Positions 42,755 to 50,573 of a stretch of DNA of 58,461 nucleotides are shown here, one piece after another. The notes under the pieces were generated by a model, which was given only the letters and a program-made list of their open reading frames with translations, was not told where the DNA came from and searched no databases. The number at the start of each line of letters is the position of its first letter. Position 1 is the stretch's first letter. Origin of the DNA: CAYTGR01 sp964437445 (GTDB taxonomy: Bacteria; Chloroflexota; Anaerolineae; B4-G1; SLSP01); contig CAYTGR010000030.1 in assembly GCA_964437445.1 (NCBI GenBank), forward strand, positions 1 through 58,461. The letters run 5' to 3'. The position numbers and the translations under genes were made by a program.

Positions 42755-44581
42755 TTAGCCGAAACCGCCCCCGCCGCCGCCCCCGCCGCCGCCACCCCCG
42801 CCGCCGCCACCGCTCCAGCCCCCGCCGCCGCTGTCGGAGCTGGGCGCGCTGACGAAGGTGCTGGCGGTGCTGTTCAACATGCTGATCAAGCCATCGGAGA
42901 TGCTCTGTAGCCCGCCAGCCATGCCGTCGCTGACCTGTTGCAGCGAGGGCATCCCGCCGCTCGCGGCCGGTGCCGCCAGCCCCCGCGGTCTGCCGCTGGA
43001 GCCGTAGTAGGCAGGGTGATACCAGGTTGGCATCGGCACGATCACATCCGCGGGCAACCGGCTGAACTTGTTGATCCAGCTGCGCTCCAATCCGAAGGCG
43101 ATGGCGTAGGGCAGGTATTGGTCAAACAGCTCCGTGGCCTGCCGGAGGTCAGTGTACCGCTCCAGACTTTCCAGATAACGGCGGAATGCCTTCCAGCGGG
43201 CTGCGGCTTCGGCTCCCTGCTGGGTCTTGTGCGGCATGGATTGGGCGACGATGATCGCTGTGATGCCGATGCCGGCCAGGGCAATGCCGGGGCAGAGGCC
43301 CACCGCGGTGATGCCCGACAGCAGGGCCATCAGGAGGAAGCCCAGCCCCACTCCCACCACCAGGAGCAAAACGCCCAGCAACGTGTATTGCGTCCGCACT
43401 TGCTGGGGACTGGCGCGGAAGTAACCGCGCTTGACCAGGGCGGCATAGAGATCGCTTTGGAGTTTTGGAATCTCGGTGTAGAACTTCTCCCGCAGGTCTT
43501 TGAGACTGCGGTTTGGATATGAGCCGAAGACAGCTTTGATCAGCCGTTGCTCATAGGGTTCCAGGTCCTGGGTCGCTTTGCCGGTGCGTTGGAAGACGAA
43601 ATCGCGGTTGGTAGTGCCAAATAGCCCGCTCGTTTGCTCTTCCTTGAAAACGACATACCCACGGCGGGCCAGGTCCACTAAGGTGGCAATGATATCTTGC
43701 ATATCGGCGCGTTCATCCAATAGGGCCCCAATCACACCGGGCCGATCATCGGTGGGCGGGCTCTGCAACAGCTCGGCCGGGATTGCCACGTTCGGGTCGC
43801 GCCCCCGCAGATACCAGAGCAGGATCAACCCGCCGATCCCGCCGACGAACAGCAATACACTGAACACACCCACGACCAGATTGATGGTCGGTTTGAGGTC
43901 TTCCAGCCGCTGCCAGCTGGAGGCACGGCCGGTGACCAGGCCGTGGGGGAATTGCACGCGCACTTCATACTCCACGTCGGCAGGAATTTCCTCCAGGGCG
44001 GTAAAGACCACGGCGTTGGAGCCTTCGCCAACGACGTTGGATTGTACGTTGTAGGCGGCCGCTTTTTGGGCGACTGCACCAGAGGGCAATTGCACTACCA
44101 CCTTGGAGGCCCGCACTTCCGCTGCGCGGCCGGCGTAGACCGCCTTCCACCAAATCTGATCGCCGCCGTCGTAATAGCGGAGTCCGCCGTGCACCAGATA
44201 GCGCAACACGTAGGTGTGGGGGCCATCGGTCGGCTGGAAATACCAGTAGACGTAGAAGTTACCGTCTTCCTCATAGGTTTTGAAGGTTCCCGCCTGCTCG
44301 CTGCCAGAGGACTCAAAAGCGACGCCGTTCTCAAACACTTGCACGTCGGTGATCTTATCCACCCGGCTCAACGGGATGCTGCGGTAGCCGTAACGGAATG
44401 TCCCTGACGTGAAGTTGATAGCCTGGCTTTCCTCCACCCAGAACGTCCCATCCGGGTTGACGGTGATGGTGACGTCGTATCGTTCCCAGTAGAGCGTTTT
44501 GTCCTGGGCGGCAACGCCGGAAGCAGCTGCCAACGCTAAAAGAATGATCAATCCCAGCCCTATCAGAGACCGTCTGCGCAT
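42755..44581 (-). CDS. DUF2207 membrane protein with glycine-rich tail
   Basis: 608 residues; GGAGG upstream. A signal peptide (LIGLGLIILLALAAASGVAA) leads into an extracytoplasmic beta-rich DUF2207 domain (YDVTITVNPDGTFWVEESQAI, YGYRSIPL, VYWYFQPTDGPHTYVLRY), then a transmembrane helix (VGVFSVLLFVGGIGGLILLWY), a cytoplasmic winged-helix-like part (MQDIIATLVDLARRGYVVFKE) and two close hydrophobic helices (LLGVLLLVVGVGLGFLLMAL). The end is a run of about 20 Gly broken by WSG. The glycine tail is common in this family and is thought to be extracellular or flexible. Function unknown; single-gene transcript. Confidence 0.88.
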   Translation of the reverse strand: MRRRSLIGLGLIILLALAAASGVAAQDKTLYWERYDVTITVNPDGTFWVEESQAINFTSGTFRYGYRSIPLSRVDKITDVQVFENGVAFESSGSEQAGTFKTYEEDGNFYVYWYFQPTDGPHTYVLRYLVHGGLRYYDGGDQIWWKAVYAGRAAEVRASKVVVQLPSGAVAQKAAAYNVQSNVVGEGSNAVVFTALEEIPADVEYEVRVQFPHGLVTGRASSWQRLEDLKPTINLVVGVFSVLLFVGGIGGLILLWYLRGRDPNVAIPAELLQSPPTDDRPGVIGALLDERADMQDIIATLVDLARRGYVVFKEEQTSGLFGTTNRDFVFQRTGKATQDLEPYEQRLIKAVFGSYPNRSLKDLREKFYTEIPKLQSDLYAALVKRGYFRASPQQVRTQYTLLGVLLLVVGVGLGFLLMALLSGITAVGLCPGIALAGIGITAIIVAQSMPHKTQQGAEAAARWKAFRRYLESLERYTDLRQATELFDQYLPYAIAFGLERSWINKFSRLPADVIVPMPTWYHPAYYGSSGRPRGLAAPAASGGMPSLQQVSDGMAGGLQSISDGLISMLNSTASTFVSAPSSDSGGGGWSGGGGGGGGGGGGGGGGFG

Positions 44582-44717
44582 AGGTAGTTCCTCCTAATCC
44601 CAAATGGTTGGTTGATCGGTGCCCGGCCCGTAAGGCTGCCACGGCATCGCTTCTCCTGGTCCTTTACTGCATACGGATTCCGGCCTGCTTCAGTTGTAAT
44701 ACTGCGCCCCCGCCCGG

Positions 44718-46154
44718 TCAAGGTGCGGCGGGCGGAAGCCCGCTCAAGTATGCGTCCATCGTCTGGGCGACGCTGGCGGCCGCCGCAATGGCCGGTGCCA
44801 ACAGGTCGGGGCCACGCACGATGTCGCCGGCGGCGAAGACCCCCGGCAGATTGGTGCGGCCGGTCCGTTCATCCTCCACCGCGATCAGCCCCTTGCGGCT
44901 GGTCCGCAGTTCCGGGGCCTGGCGGATAAAGGCCTCCTCGGGCGTATACCCCAGCGCCTGGACGACAGTATCCACCGGCACCCTGAACTCCGTGCCGGGA
45001 ATCGGCACCGGGGAGCGCCGGCCGCTCGCATCTGGCTCGCCCAGCACCATCCGCTGGTAAACGGCGGTCCGGACGCGCCCACTGGCGTCTCCTTCAAAGC
45101 GGACCGGCGCGGCCAGCCAGACGAATTGTGCCCCTTCTTCCTGGGCGTAATGGTAATCTTCAGCGTGGGCAGGCATTTCGGCTTCGCTGCGCCGGTAGTA
45201 GCAGGTGACTTCGGTGACGTGGGGAAGGCGCAGGGCCGTGCGCAGACAATCCATCGCCGTGTCACCGCCTCCCAAGACGTGGATGCGCGGGCCGGCCTGG
45301 AGCGGGGCCGCCCAGGCCGGGGGGAGCAGCTCCGGCGGGAGATTGGCCCGCACCAGGAACTCCGTCGCCCCGTAGATACCCGCCAGTTCCTCGCCCGGCA
45401 ACCCGGCCCGCATCACGCTGTGGGTGCCGACGCCCAAGAAGACGGCATCGTACTCCTCCCGCAACTGGGCTAACGTCACATCACGGCCCACCGTCACCTG
45501 GCAGCGGAACTCCACCCCCAGACCCTCCAGCCAGCAAACCAGGTCGTCAATGAGCATTTTATCCATCTTGAAGCTGGGAATGCCGTAGACCAGCAGTCCG
45601 CCAGGACGAGGGTTGCGCTCGTAGACGACGATGGTGTGTCCGCGCAACGCCAGCCGCTCGGCCACGGTCAGCCCGGCCGGACCGGCGCCGACCACCGCCA
45701 CCCGTTTCCCGGTCGGGGGGATGGCGGGACGGGGCCAGCCGCAACGCCGCAGCGAATCGCCCACGAACGCTTCCAGATGGCGGGTGTCAAGGGGTTTCCC
45801 CATCTTGCTGAAGACGCAGGCCTGCTCACACATGGTCTGGGGGCAGAGCCGGCCGCAGATCTCCGGCATGGGGTTCGTCTCCCGGTAGACCTGGGCGGCC
45901 TCCTCCACGCGGCCGGCTTCCAGCAGCCGCAGGGCGCGCGGGATGTCGTTGTGAATCGGACAGGCGGCTTGACAGGGGGGATCGGGGCACTGGAGGCAAC
46001 GCGCAGCTTCGCGCTGGGCCTCTTCTGGCGAGAGGGGCAGGACCACCTCGCGCCAGTCCTGCACGCGCTCCGCCGGGGGACGGCGACGGGCGTGAGTCGG
46101 TGCCATTTGAGCGCGTGCCCGACGGTCAATCTTTCCGACCGGTCTCTCATTCAT
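44718..46154 (-). CDS. GltD-like FAD-dependent oxidoreductase (glutamate synthase small-subunit family)
   Basis: 478 residues; GGGAGGG upstream. N-terminal ferredoxin-like cysteines EAARCLQCPDPPCQAACP and ICGRLCPQTMCEQACV (two [4Fe-4S] clusters) precede an FAD Rossmann motif (VAVVGAGPAGLTVAERL), NAD(P) motif (HVLGGGDTAMDCLRTAL) and the terminal ATG-like FAAGDIVRGPDLLAPAIA. Such proteins pair with GltB (glutamate synthase), or form NfnB/preTA-type enzymes. No gltB is in the window, so it is an orphan, possibly accepting electrons from the ferredoxin reduced by NifJ. Substrate unknown. Confidence 0.9.
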   Translation of the reverse strand: MNERPVGKIDRRARAQMAPTHARRRPPAERVQDWREVVLPLSPEEAQREAARCLQCPDPPCQAACPIHNDIPRALRLLEAGRVEEAAQVYRETNPMPEICGRLCPQTMCEQACVFSKMGKPLDTRHLEAFVGDSLRRCGWPRPAIPPTGKRVAVVGAGPAGLTVAERLALRGHTIVVYERNPRPGGLLVYGIPSFKMDKMLIDDLVCWLEGLGVEFRCQVTVGRDVTLAQLREEYDAVFLGVGTHSVMRAGLPGEELAGIYGATEFLVRANLPPELLPPAWAAPLQAGPRIHVLGGGDTAMDCLRTALRLPHVTEVTCYYRRSEAEMPAHAEDYHYAQEEGAQFVWLAAPVRFEGDASGRVRTAVYQRMVLGEPDASGRRSPVPIPGTEFRVPVDTVVQALGYTPEEAFIRQAPELRTSRKGLIAVEDERTGRTNLPGVFAAGDIVRGPDLLAPAIAAAASVAQTMDAYLSGLPPAAP

Positions 46155-46331
46155 CGCACCCTCCCTGGTAGAAAAGTGAGCAGCAAGCTGCCAGAGGCTG
46201 GGAAAGCGTTGACTTGCCAGCTCACCGATCTGGTTGGCACTTACGCGGTCATGGATCGTTTCTATTGCCTGGGCAGTGAGGTGTAAGTTTGATGTTAAGG
46301 TGTTGCCACCGGGATTCTCAAGTTAGGGAAG

Positions 46332-46604
46332 TTAAGAAGACCAGCGGCGGGGACCGCGTTCGTCGGGACCTTCGGCCTGGCGGGCATGGGAGGCGCGCGG
46401 TTGGTCCAGCGCTTCCTCGTCCGGCCCGACCAGCAGTTCCACCTGGGCCAGGGCGGCAGTATCGTAGCGCGTGTAGCTGCAGACGTCACACCGCCAGGCC
46501 GCGAAATTGGGCAAGGTCAGGAGCTGGTCGCCCCAACGGCGAACGAAGGTGCTCTTGATGGGGCGCAGGTGACCGACGTTGCAGCGCGGGCACGAGTAGT
46601 TCAT
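46332..46604 (-). CDS. small two-CxxC zinc-ribbon protein (YgiT-like)
   Basis: 90 residues. CPRCNVGHLRP and, 28 residues on, WRCDVCSYTRYD form a zinc ribbon of the YgiT/MqsA-N type. The last 40 residues are acidic and low complexity. The HTH half of MqsA is absent, so it is not an antitoxin by sequence. Its ATG overlaps the stop of the 42-aa ORF in ATGA form, indicating coupling with the lepB transcript. Confidence 0.75.
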   Translation of the reverse strand: MNYSCPRCNVGHLRPIKSTFVRRWGDQLLTLPNFAAWRCDVCSYTRYDTAALAQVELLVGPDEEALDQPRASHARQAEGPDERGPRRWSS

Positions 46605-46729
46605 GCGGGTGCCTCCTCCACAGTGGTTACAGGCAGGGCCTCCTGGTACGGAGGTTTGATCGCCCCGGGAGTTACCGCCGGCATGAGGGCCGGGTGCTCA
46701 GTCAACCGCGCCAGCTTGCTTCGTTTCAT
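46601..46729 (-). CDS. hidden 42-aa ORF between lepB and the zinc protein
   Basis: ATG 46729 overlaps the lepB stop and its TGA (46601-46603) overlaps the zinc-protein ATG; both junctions are ATGA. The product starts MKRSKLARLTEHPAL and is Pro/Ala-rich with a basic N terminus. GGAGG for the following gene lies in its end. No homology is recognised. Perfect overlap on both sides supports a real translated gene; the alternative is a chance frame that keeps coupling between lepB and the zinc protein. Confidence 0.6.
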   Translation of the reverse strand: MKRSKLARLTEHPALMPAVTPGAIKPPYQEALPVTTVEEAPA

Positions 46730-47340
46730 GGTTTAGCTTCCAATTCAGGATAACTGTAATGCGTAATAGGCCCAAATTTGTTCAGCGGCCAGTAGCGGAA
46801 AATGGCCTTTCCCAAAATATCGTTGCGGGGCAAGAAGCCCCAGATGTGCGAATCGCTGGAGTTGTTGCGATTGTCTCCCAGAACCAGATATTTGTCGGGT
46901 TCAATGGTCCACGAGCCGTTGTAGAGCGGCGGCCCGCTGATGTACGGTTCGTTCAAGGCCACGCCGTTGATCCAGACTCGCCCGTCGCGGACTTCCACTT
47001 GGTCACCGGGCAGGCCGATGATGCGCTTGATGTAGGGCAGGTCACTGGGCTGTGGGGGGTTCAATACCACAATATCGCCCCGCTCCGGTGGATGGAACCA
47101 ATAGGTCACTTTGCTGGCGATAATATATTGCCCCTCGTGGAGGGTGGGTTCCATGCTTACCGATTGTACCTGGTAGCGCCCGGTGATCGTGTTAACGACC
47201 AGGAAAATCACGACAGCCAACAGAATGGTCTCCAGGAATTCCTGGAGCCCGGTGCGCCAGCTGCTGCCATTGAGCGCCGGCGTCGCATCAGACGACAAGG
47301 TGGCTGCCTCGGCAGCGCTACTCTGAGGTCCTGATTCCAT
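46726..47340 (-). CDS. lepB: signal peptidase I, second copy
   Basis: 204 residues from ATG 47340, whose A is shared with the last base of the preceding stop (TAATG). Type I leader peptidase cleaves exported preproteins outside the inner membrane. One transmembrane helix (ETILLAVVIFLVVNTITG), catalytic S62 in VSMEPTLHEG and Lys105 in YIKRIIGLPGD, plus the box-E GDNRNNSSDSH. About 60% identical by eye to the copy upstream, so a tandem duplication. The N-terminal 30 residues are Ser/Ala-rich. Confidence 0.94.
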   Translation of the reverse strand: MESGPQSSAAEAATLSSDATPALNGSSWRTGLQEFLETILLAVVIFLVVNTITGRYQVQSVSMEPTLHEGQYIIASKVTYWFHPPERGDIVVLNPPQPSDLPYIKRIIGLPGDQVEVRDGRVWINGVALNEPYISGPPLYNGSWTIEPDKYLVLGDNRNNSSDSHIWGFLPRNDILGKAIFRYWPLNKFGPITHYSYPELEAKP

Positions 47341-47963
47341 TAGGGGATTGCCTCCAGTTCTGGAAAGCTGTAGTGGGGGATCGGACCCCAATATTTAGGC
47401 GGCCAGTAACAGAAGATGGCTTTCCCGATGACCTGCTCACGGGGCAACAGCCCCCAGGCGTGCGAATCACTGGAGTTGTTGCGGTTGTCGCCCAGGACAA
47501 AATATTCGTTCGGCGCTACAGTCCACTCACCAACGTAGGCCGGTGGATCGCTGATGTAGGGTTCATGGAGCGCCACGCCATTGACCCAGACGCGCCCATC
47601 GTAAATCTGCACCCGATCGCCCGGCAGGCCAATCACGCGCTTGATGTAGGGCACACTCCCCTGGCCCTCGGGCGGATGGAGGACGACGATGTCGCCCCGC
47701 TCAGGCGGGTGCAGCCAATAGGTGATTTTGCTGGCGATCAAATATTGCCCATCGTGCAGATTAGGATCCATGCTCTGACCATGCACCTGATAACGCCCCG
47801 TGATGGTGTTGATCACAAAAAAGATGACTAACGCCAGCAGCAGCGTTTCCAGAAACTCTTGCAGCCAGGAGCGAATGCCAAAAGATTGGCCCAAAGGTGG
47901 CGGGGTTTGATCCGCCGGAGCCGGCTCTGTGGTGATGATCTCAGGCGCTTCTTCTTCAACCAA
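47340..47963 (-). CDS. lepB: signal peptidase I, first copy
   Basis: 207 residues; starts at TTG 47963 with GGAGG 8 nt upstream. Same domain order as its neighbour: transmembrane helix LLLALVIFFVINTITG, catalytic S64 in GQSMDPNLHDG, Lys108 in YIKRVIGLPGD, and GDNRNNSSDSH. Its Pro-rich N terminus (EIITTEPAPADQTPPP) differs. The pair, a 42-aa ORF and a zinc protein form one tightly overlapped minus-strand unit. The two peptidases may have diverged in substrate range or timing; nothing here decides that. Confidence 0.93.
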   Translation of the reverse strand: MVEEEAPEIITTEPAPADQTPPPLGQSFGIRSWLQEFLETLLLALVIFFVINTITGRYQVHGQSMDPNLHDGQYLIASKITYWLHPPERGDIVVLHPPEGQGSVPYIKRVIGLPGDRVQIYDGRVWVNGVALHEPYISDPPAYVGEWTVAPNEYFVLGDNRNNSSDSHAWGLLPREQVIGKAIFCYWPPKYWGPIPHYSFPELEAIP

Positions 47964-48127
47964 TGCTTATGCCTCCAACATCACGGAGGATTATAACCCA
48001 TCTCATATACGGTGCAAGTCACGCCCGGTTACAGGGCACGCCAGTTGGGGGACGACGCGGCCAAAACGTACCGGGCGCTGTGGATTAAACTCACGGCCCT
48101 TATTTTAGCAGATGGATGTTTTGTTTA

Positions 48128-48155
48128 TTGCGCTCTGAGTGGTCTGTGCTATAAT
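48128..48155 (+). promoter_or_regulatory. promoter of the DUF59 gene
   Basis: TTGCGC (48128-48133), 16-bp spacer, TATAAT (48150-48155) with extended-10 TGC. Confidence 0.6.
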
Positions 48156-48256
48156 CAAGGTGGCTTACGGCAGGGCCAGGTGGGGTGATTGTTTTGCCAG
48201 CCGGGGGTGACTGCCGGTGTAAGCGGCGATCCATTGATTTGACCAGGAGGTTTGCC

Positions 48257-48550
48257 ATGCAGGCTGAAGCTCAGCGCATTCGTGAGGCATTGCGCGACGT
48301 GATTGATTTTGAGATCGGGTTGGACGTGGTATCGTTGGGCATGATCCGTGACATCCAGGTCACGGAGGCCGGTGTCGCCATCACCATGATTCTGACTTCA
48401 CCGATGTGCCCAATGGCCGGGATCATGATGGAACAAGTCCAGCTGCGGGCCGAGGAAGTCGCCTCTAAGCCGGTGGAAGTGGCCCTGGGCCGCGAGTTTT
48501 GGAATCCCGACATGATGGAACCGGAGGCCCGCCAGGCCCTGGGAATTTGA
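48257..48550 (+). CDS. DUF59 / MIP18-family Fe-S assembly protein (PaaD-like)
   Basis: 97 residues from ATG 48257, AGGAGG upstream. The DUF59 core is complete: IREALRDVIDFEIGLDVVSLG, then MIRDIQV, TMILTSPMCPMAGIMMEQV and a terminal PDMMEPEARQALG. SufT/PaaD-like proteins help install Fe-S clusters; the Cys in TSPMCPM is the conserved one. No suf operon is adjacent. It has its own promoter and is separated from pheS by a T-box leader. Confidence 0.9.
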   Translation: MQAEAQRIREALRDVIDFEIGLDVVSLGMIRDIQVTEAGVAITMILTSPMCPMAGIMMEQVQLRAEEVASKPVEVALGREFWNPDMMEPEARQALGI

Positions 48551-48593
48551 GAAAGGCAGTAGCGTCATTACTTCCTTACTTCACTTCGCTGCC

Positions 48594-48621
48594 TTGACAT
48601 TTTGTGTGTCTTAGCGATAAT
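48594..48621 (+). promoter_or_regulatory. promoter of the pheST operon
   Basis: TTGACA (48594-48599), 16-bp spacer, GATAAT (48616-48621), just upstream of the T-box. Confidence 0.75.
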
Positions 48622-48750
48622 TTAAGGTAATTCGTCAAAGGCTGTGACGGGGAGGAGTAGGCGGCGCGGCAACCGACAGGGAGGTCGGGCCAGTGACTGA
48701 GAGCCCACCAGGTGAAAGCCCACCGAAGTTCGCCCCTGAGCCGACATCTG

Positions 48751-48792
48751 AAACGTGAAACGTGAGGCGTGAAACGTCAAACGTGAGACGCA
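48751..48792. repeat. six-unit heptamer array inside the T-box leader
   Basis: aaacgtg, aaacgtg, aggcgtg, aaacgtc, aaacgtg, agacgca. It has the same family and phase as the arrays at 9301 and 13704, placed in the linker of the riboswitch. Confidence 0.85.
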
Positions 48793-48905
48793 AGTAGGAT
48801 GCTCCGCCTGGCCCGGCGTTAGCGGGGCAGCCCATCGTCCGGTTGGACTGTGGGTGTGAAGGGGCCGGTCTGTGCGCCGGCAAGCGGGGTGGTACCGCGA
48901 GACAG

Positions 48906-48939
48906 ACGCTCTCGTCCCGGCAGGGATGAGGGCGTTTTT
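48906..48939 (+). terminator. T-box terminator
   Basis: ACGCTCTCGTCCC (48906-48918) pairs with GGGATGAGGGCGT (48923-48935), including G-U pairs, followed by a T run. It is mutually exclusive with the antiterminator. Confidence 0.9.
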
Positions 48940-48944
48940 GTTTG

Positions 48945-49049
48945 TCAGAGAGCAGGTTGTAGAGAGCAGAGAGCAGTTCGCTGTATGGATTGCTCACCGC
49001 TCACCGCTCACTGCTCACTGCTTAACGGCTCACTATTCACTATCAGGAG
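48945..49049. repeat. fifteen-unit heptamer array between T-box and pheS
   Basis: From just after the T run to the pheS ribosome-binding site: tcagaga, gcaggtt, gtagaga, gcagaga, ... tcaccgc x2, tcactgc x2, ... tcaggag. The left half is GCAGAGA-like and the right half its complement. Confidence 0.88.
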
Positions 49050-49057
49050 GCGCAAAC

Positions 49058-50107
49058 ATGACCTTATGCGACGACTTGGAACGGGTGTACACACAGGCCA
49101 CGGCAGCGTTGGCGGCGGCGGCGGACTCGGCGGGGCTGGAAGCCTGGTACGCGGAGTATCTTGGCCGCAAGGGCGCGGTGACGTTGCAGACGCGCGCGGT
49201 GGGGCAGCTCCCCAAAGAGGAGCGGCCGGCCTTTGGGCAGCGCGTCAACGAGCTCAAGCAGGCGCTGGAAGCGGCCTACGCGACCCGCGCCGAGGCGGTC
49301 CGGCAGGCGGAGCTGGCCCGCGCGTTAGAGGCCAGCGCGATTGATGTCACGTTGCCGGGGCGGCCTGTGCCGCAGGGCCATCTGCATCTGACGATGCAGA
49401 CGTTGCGGCAAATCTATGACATCTTCGCGCTGATGGGCTACCAGGTTTACGAAGCGCCGGATGTGGAGCTGGAAGCGTATAACTTTGACCTGCTCAACAT
49501 CCCCGACTACCATCCCGCCCGCGATATGTGGGACACGTTCTGGGTGCAGACCCCGCTGGGCGAGCCGCGCCTGCTGCTCCGTACTCACACCTCGCCGGGG
49601 CAGATTCGCGCCATGCGCGAGCACGCCGCCCGCCAGGAGCCGATTCGCGTCATCCTGCCCGGTAAGTGCTTCCGCTACGAGCAGATCACCGCCCGCAGCG
49701 AGCATCAATTCTACCAGGTGGAAGGGCTGGCCGTGGGGCGCGGCATCACGCTCACCGATCTCATCGGCACAATGCACCAGTTCGCCGAACTCTTCTACGG
49801 CGAAGGGCGCAAAATCCGCGTCCGCAGCTCCTATTTCCCTTTCACCGAGCCGAGCATTGAGGTGGACACGAACTGCATCCTCTGCGGCGGGAAGGGCTGC
49901 GGCGTCTGCAAGTACACCGGCTGGCTGGAGATCGCCGGCGCGGGGATGGTGCATCCCGTCGTGCTGGAGAACGGCGGCTACGATCCCGCCGAGTGGACAG
50001 GCTTTGCCTTCGGCATGGGCGTGGAACGGCCCTCTATGATGAAATACGACGTGAGCGACATCCGCCTGTACTACGGGAACGATTTGCGGTTCTTGCGGCA
50101 GTTTTGA
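49058..50107 (+). CDS. pheS: phenylalanyl-tRNA synthetase alpha subunit
   Basis: 349 residues from ATG 49058, AGGAGG upstream; longer frames run into the T-box. With PheT forms the (alpha-beta)2 enzyme charging tRNA-Phe. Helical N terminus (to about 85), then class II core: HLTMQTLRQIYDIFALMGYQ, FWVQTPLGEPRLLLRTHTSP (motif 2 region), FRYEQITARSEHQFYQVEGL and GFAFGMGVERPSMMKYDVSDIR (motif 3), plus YFPFTEPSIEVD. A four-Cys segment (CILCGGKGCGVCKYTG) is a zinc-binding-like insertion present in many Chloroflexota. Controlled by the T-box. A S23 gene lies between it and pheT. Confidence 0.97.
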   Translation: MTLCDDLERVYTQATAALAAAADSAGLEAWYAEYLGRKGAVTLQTRAVGQLPKEERPAFGQRVNELKQALEAAYATRAEAVRQAELARALEASAIDVTLPGRPVPQGHLHLTMQTLRQIYDIFALMGYQVYEAPDVELEAYNFDLLNIPDYHPARDMWDTFWVQTPLGEPRLLLRTHTSPGQIRAMREHAARQEPIRVILPGKCFRYEQITARSEHQFYQVEGLAVGRGITLTDLIGTMHQFAELFYGEGRKIRVRSSYFPFTEPSIEVDTNCILCGGKGCGVCKYTGWLEIAGAGMVHPVVLENGGYDPAEWTGFAFGMGVERPSMMKYDVSDIRLYYGNDLRFLRQF

Positions 50108-50146
50108 GCGGCGCAGCGTTTTAGCGTTTCAGCGTTTCAGAGAAAT
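50107..50146. repeat. octamer array from pheS stop to the S23 start (left copy)
   Basis: agcggcgc, agcgtttt, agcgtttc, agcgtttc, agagaaat; the first base is the last base of the pheS stop and the ATG of the S23 gene follows the last unit. Orientation is GCGTTTC. Confidence 0.88.
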
Positions 50147-50527
50147 ATGCGCGATTTCCACAAATTGATGGCGTGGCAGAAAGCAGATGATTTGGCGGTG
50201 GCGATTTATCAGGCTACCGGCAATTTTCCTGCTGTGGAACGATTTGGTTTGACCAGTCAAATACGACGGGCGGCCATATCGGTCCCTGCTAACATTGCTG
50301 AAGGTTGTGGCCGTGAATCGCTGGCGGACTTTCGCCATTTTTTGTACCAGGCCCGTGGTTCGTTAAACGAAGTGGAATATTACCTGCACCTGGCGGGACG
50401 TTTAGGTTATCTGACCCCGCCCCTCCAGACTGAGCTGTTGAAGGCTTGCCAGGAGACCGGCAAAATTTTACAAGGACTGATTAATACCATAGACCAGCAA
50501 ATGAGCGCCGGGCGGAAGACTAACTGA
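50147..50527 (+). CDS. S23 four-helix-bundle protein (23S rRNA IVP / Avd-like fold)
   Basis: 126 residues. Family core: RDFHKLMAWQKADDLAVAIYQ, NFPAVERFGLTSQIRRAAISVP then ANIAEGCGRES, DFRHFLYQARGSLNEVEYYLHLA. These small basic helical bundles are found within some 23S rRNA intervening sequences and include Avd, the accessory protein of diversity-generating retroelements. It interrupts the pheS-pheT pair and is flanked by inverted octamer arrays, which suggests arrival as a cassette. No rRNA or reverse transcriptase is near. Function not established. Confidence 0.9.
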   Translation: MRDFHKLMAWQKADDLAVAIYQATGNFPAVERFGLTSQIRRAAISVPANIAEGCGRESLADFRHFLYQARGSLNEVEYYLHLAGRLGYLTPPLQTELLKACQETGKILQGLINTIDQQMSAGRKTN

Positions 50528-50570
50528 AACGCTGCGCCGCTGAAACGCTGGAACGCAATTCCAGGAGGCA
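50523..50570. repeat. octamer array after the S23 gene (right copy, inverted)
   Basis: actgaaac, gctgcgcc, gctgaaac, gctggaac, gcaattcc, aggaggca. It has reverse orientation to the left copy (GAAACGC versus GCGTTTC) and contains the S23 stop codon. Confidence 0.86.
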
Positions 50571-50573
50571 CAC

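Larger units (their letters stand above)
48630..48939 (+). promoter_or_regulatory. T-box leader (tRNA-Phe sensing), specifier TTC
   Basis: Stem I spans about 48640-48740 with AGTA (48657 region) and GAA loop-E partners; the specifier is TTC at 48729-48731 (Phe). The T-box antiterminator sequence is at 48882-48899 (AAGCGGGGTGGTACCGCG), where TGGT pairs with the tRNA ACCA end. The intrinsic terminator (48906-48918 with 48923-48935, T run to 48939) follows. Uncharged tRNA-Phe would prevent termination and turn on pheST. A six-unit CGTGAAA heptamer array (48751-48792) lies between stem I and the antiterminator, in place of stems II/III. Confidence 0.9.

Noticed and set aside
46155..46331. Possible small plus-strand gene ending MDRFYCLGSEV
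   Set aside because: No ribosome-binding site, no family-like residues and only a short frame; left as non-coding upstream region of the GltD-like gene.
50147..50527. S23 protein as proof of a nearby 23S rRNA gene or intervening sequence
   Set aside because: No rRNA sequence is present around it; it is flanked by pheS and pheT.
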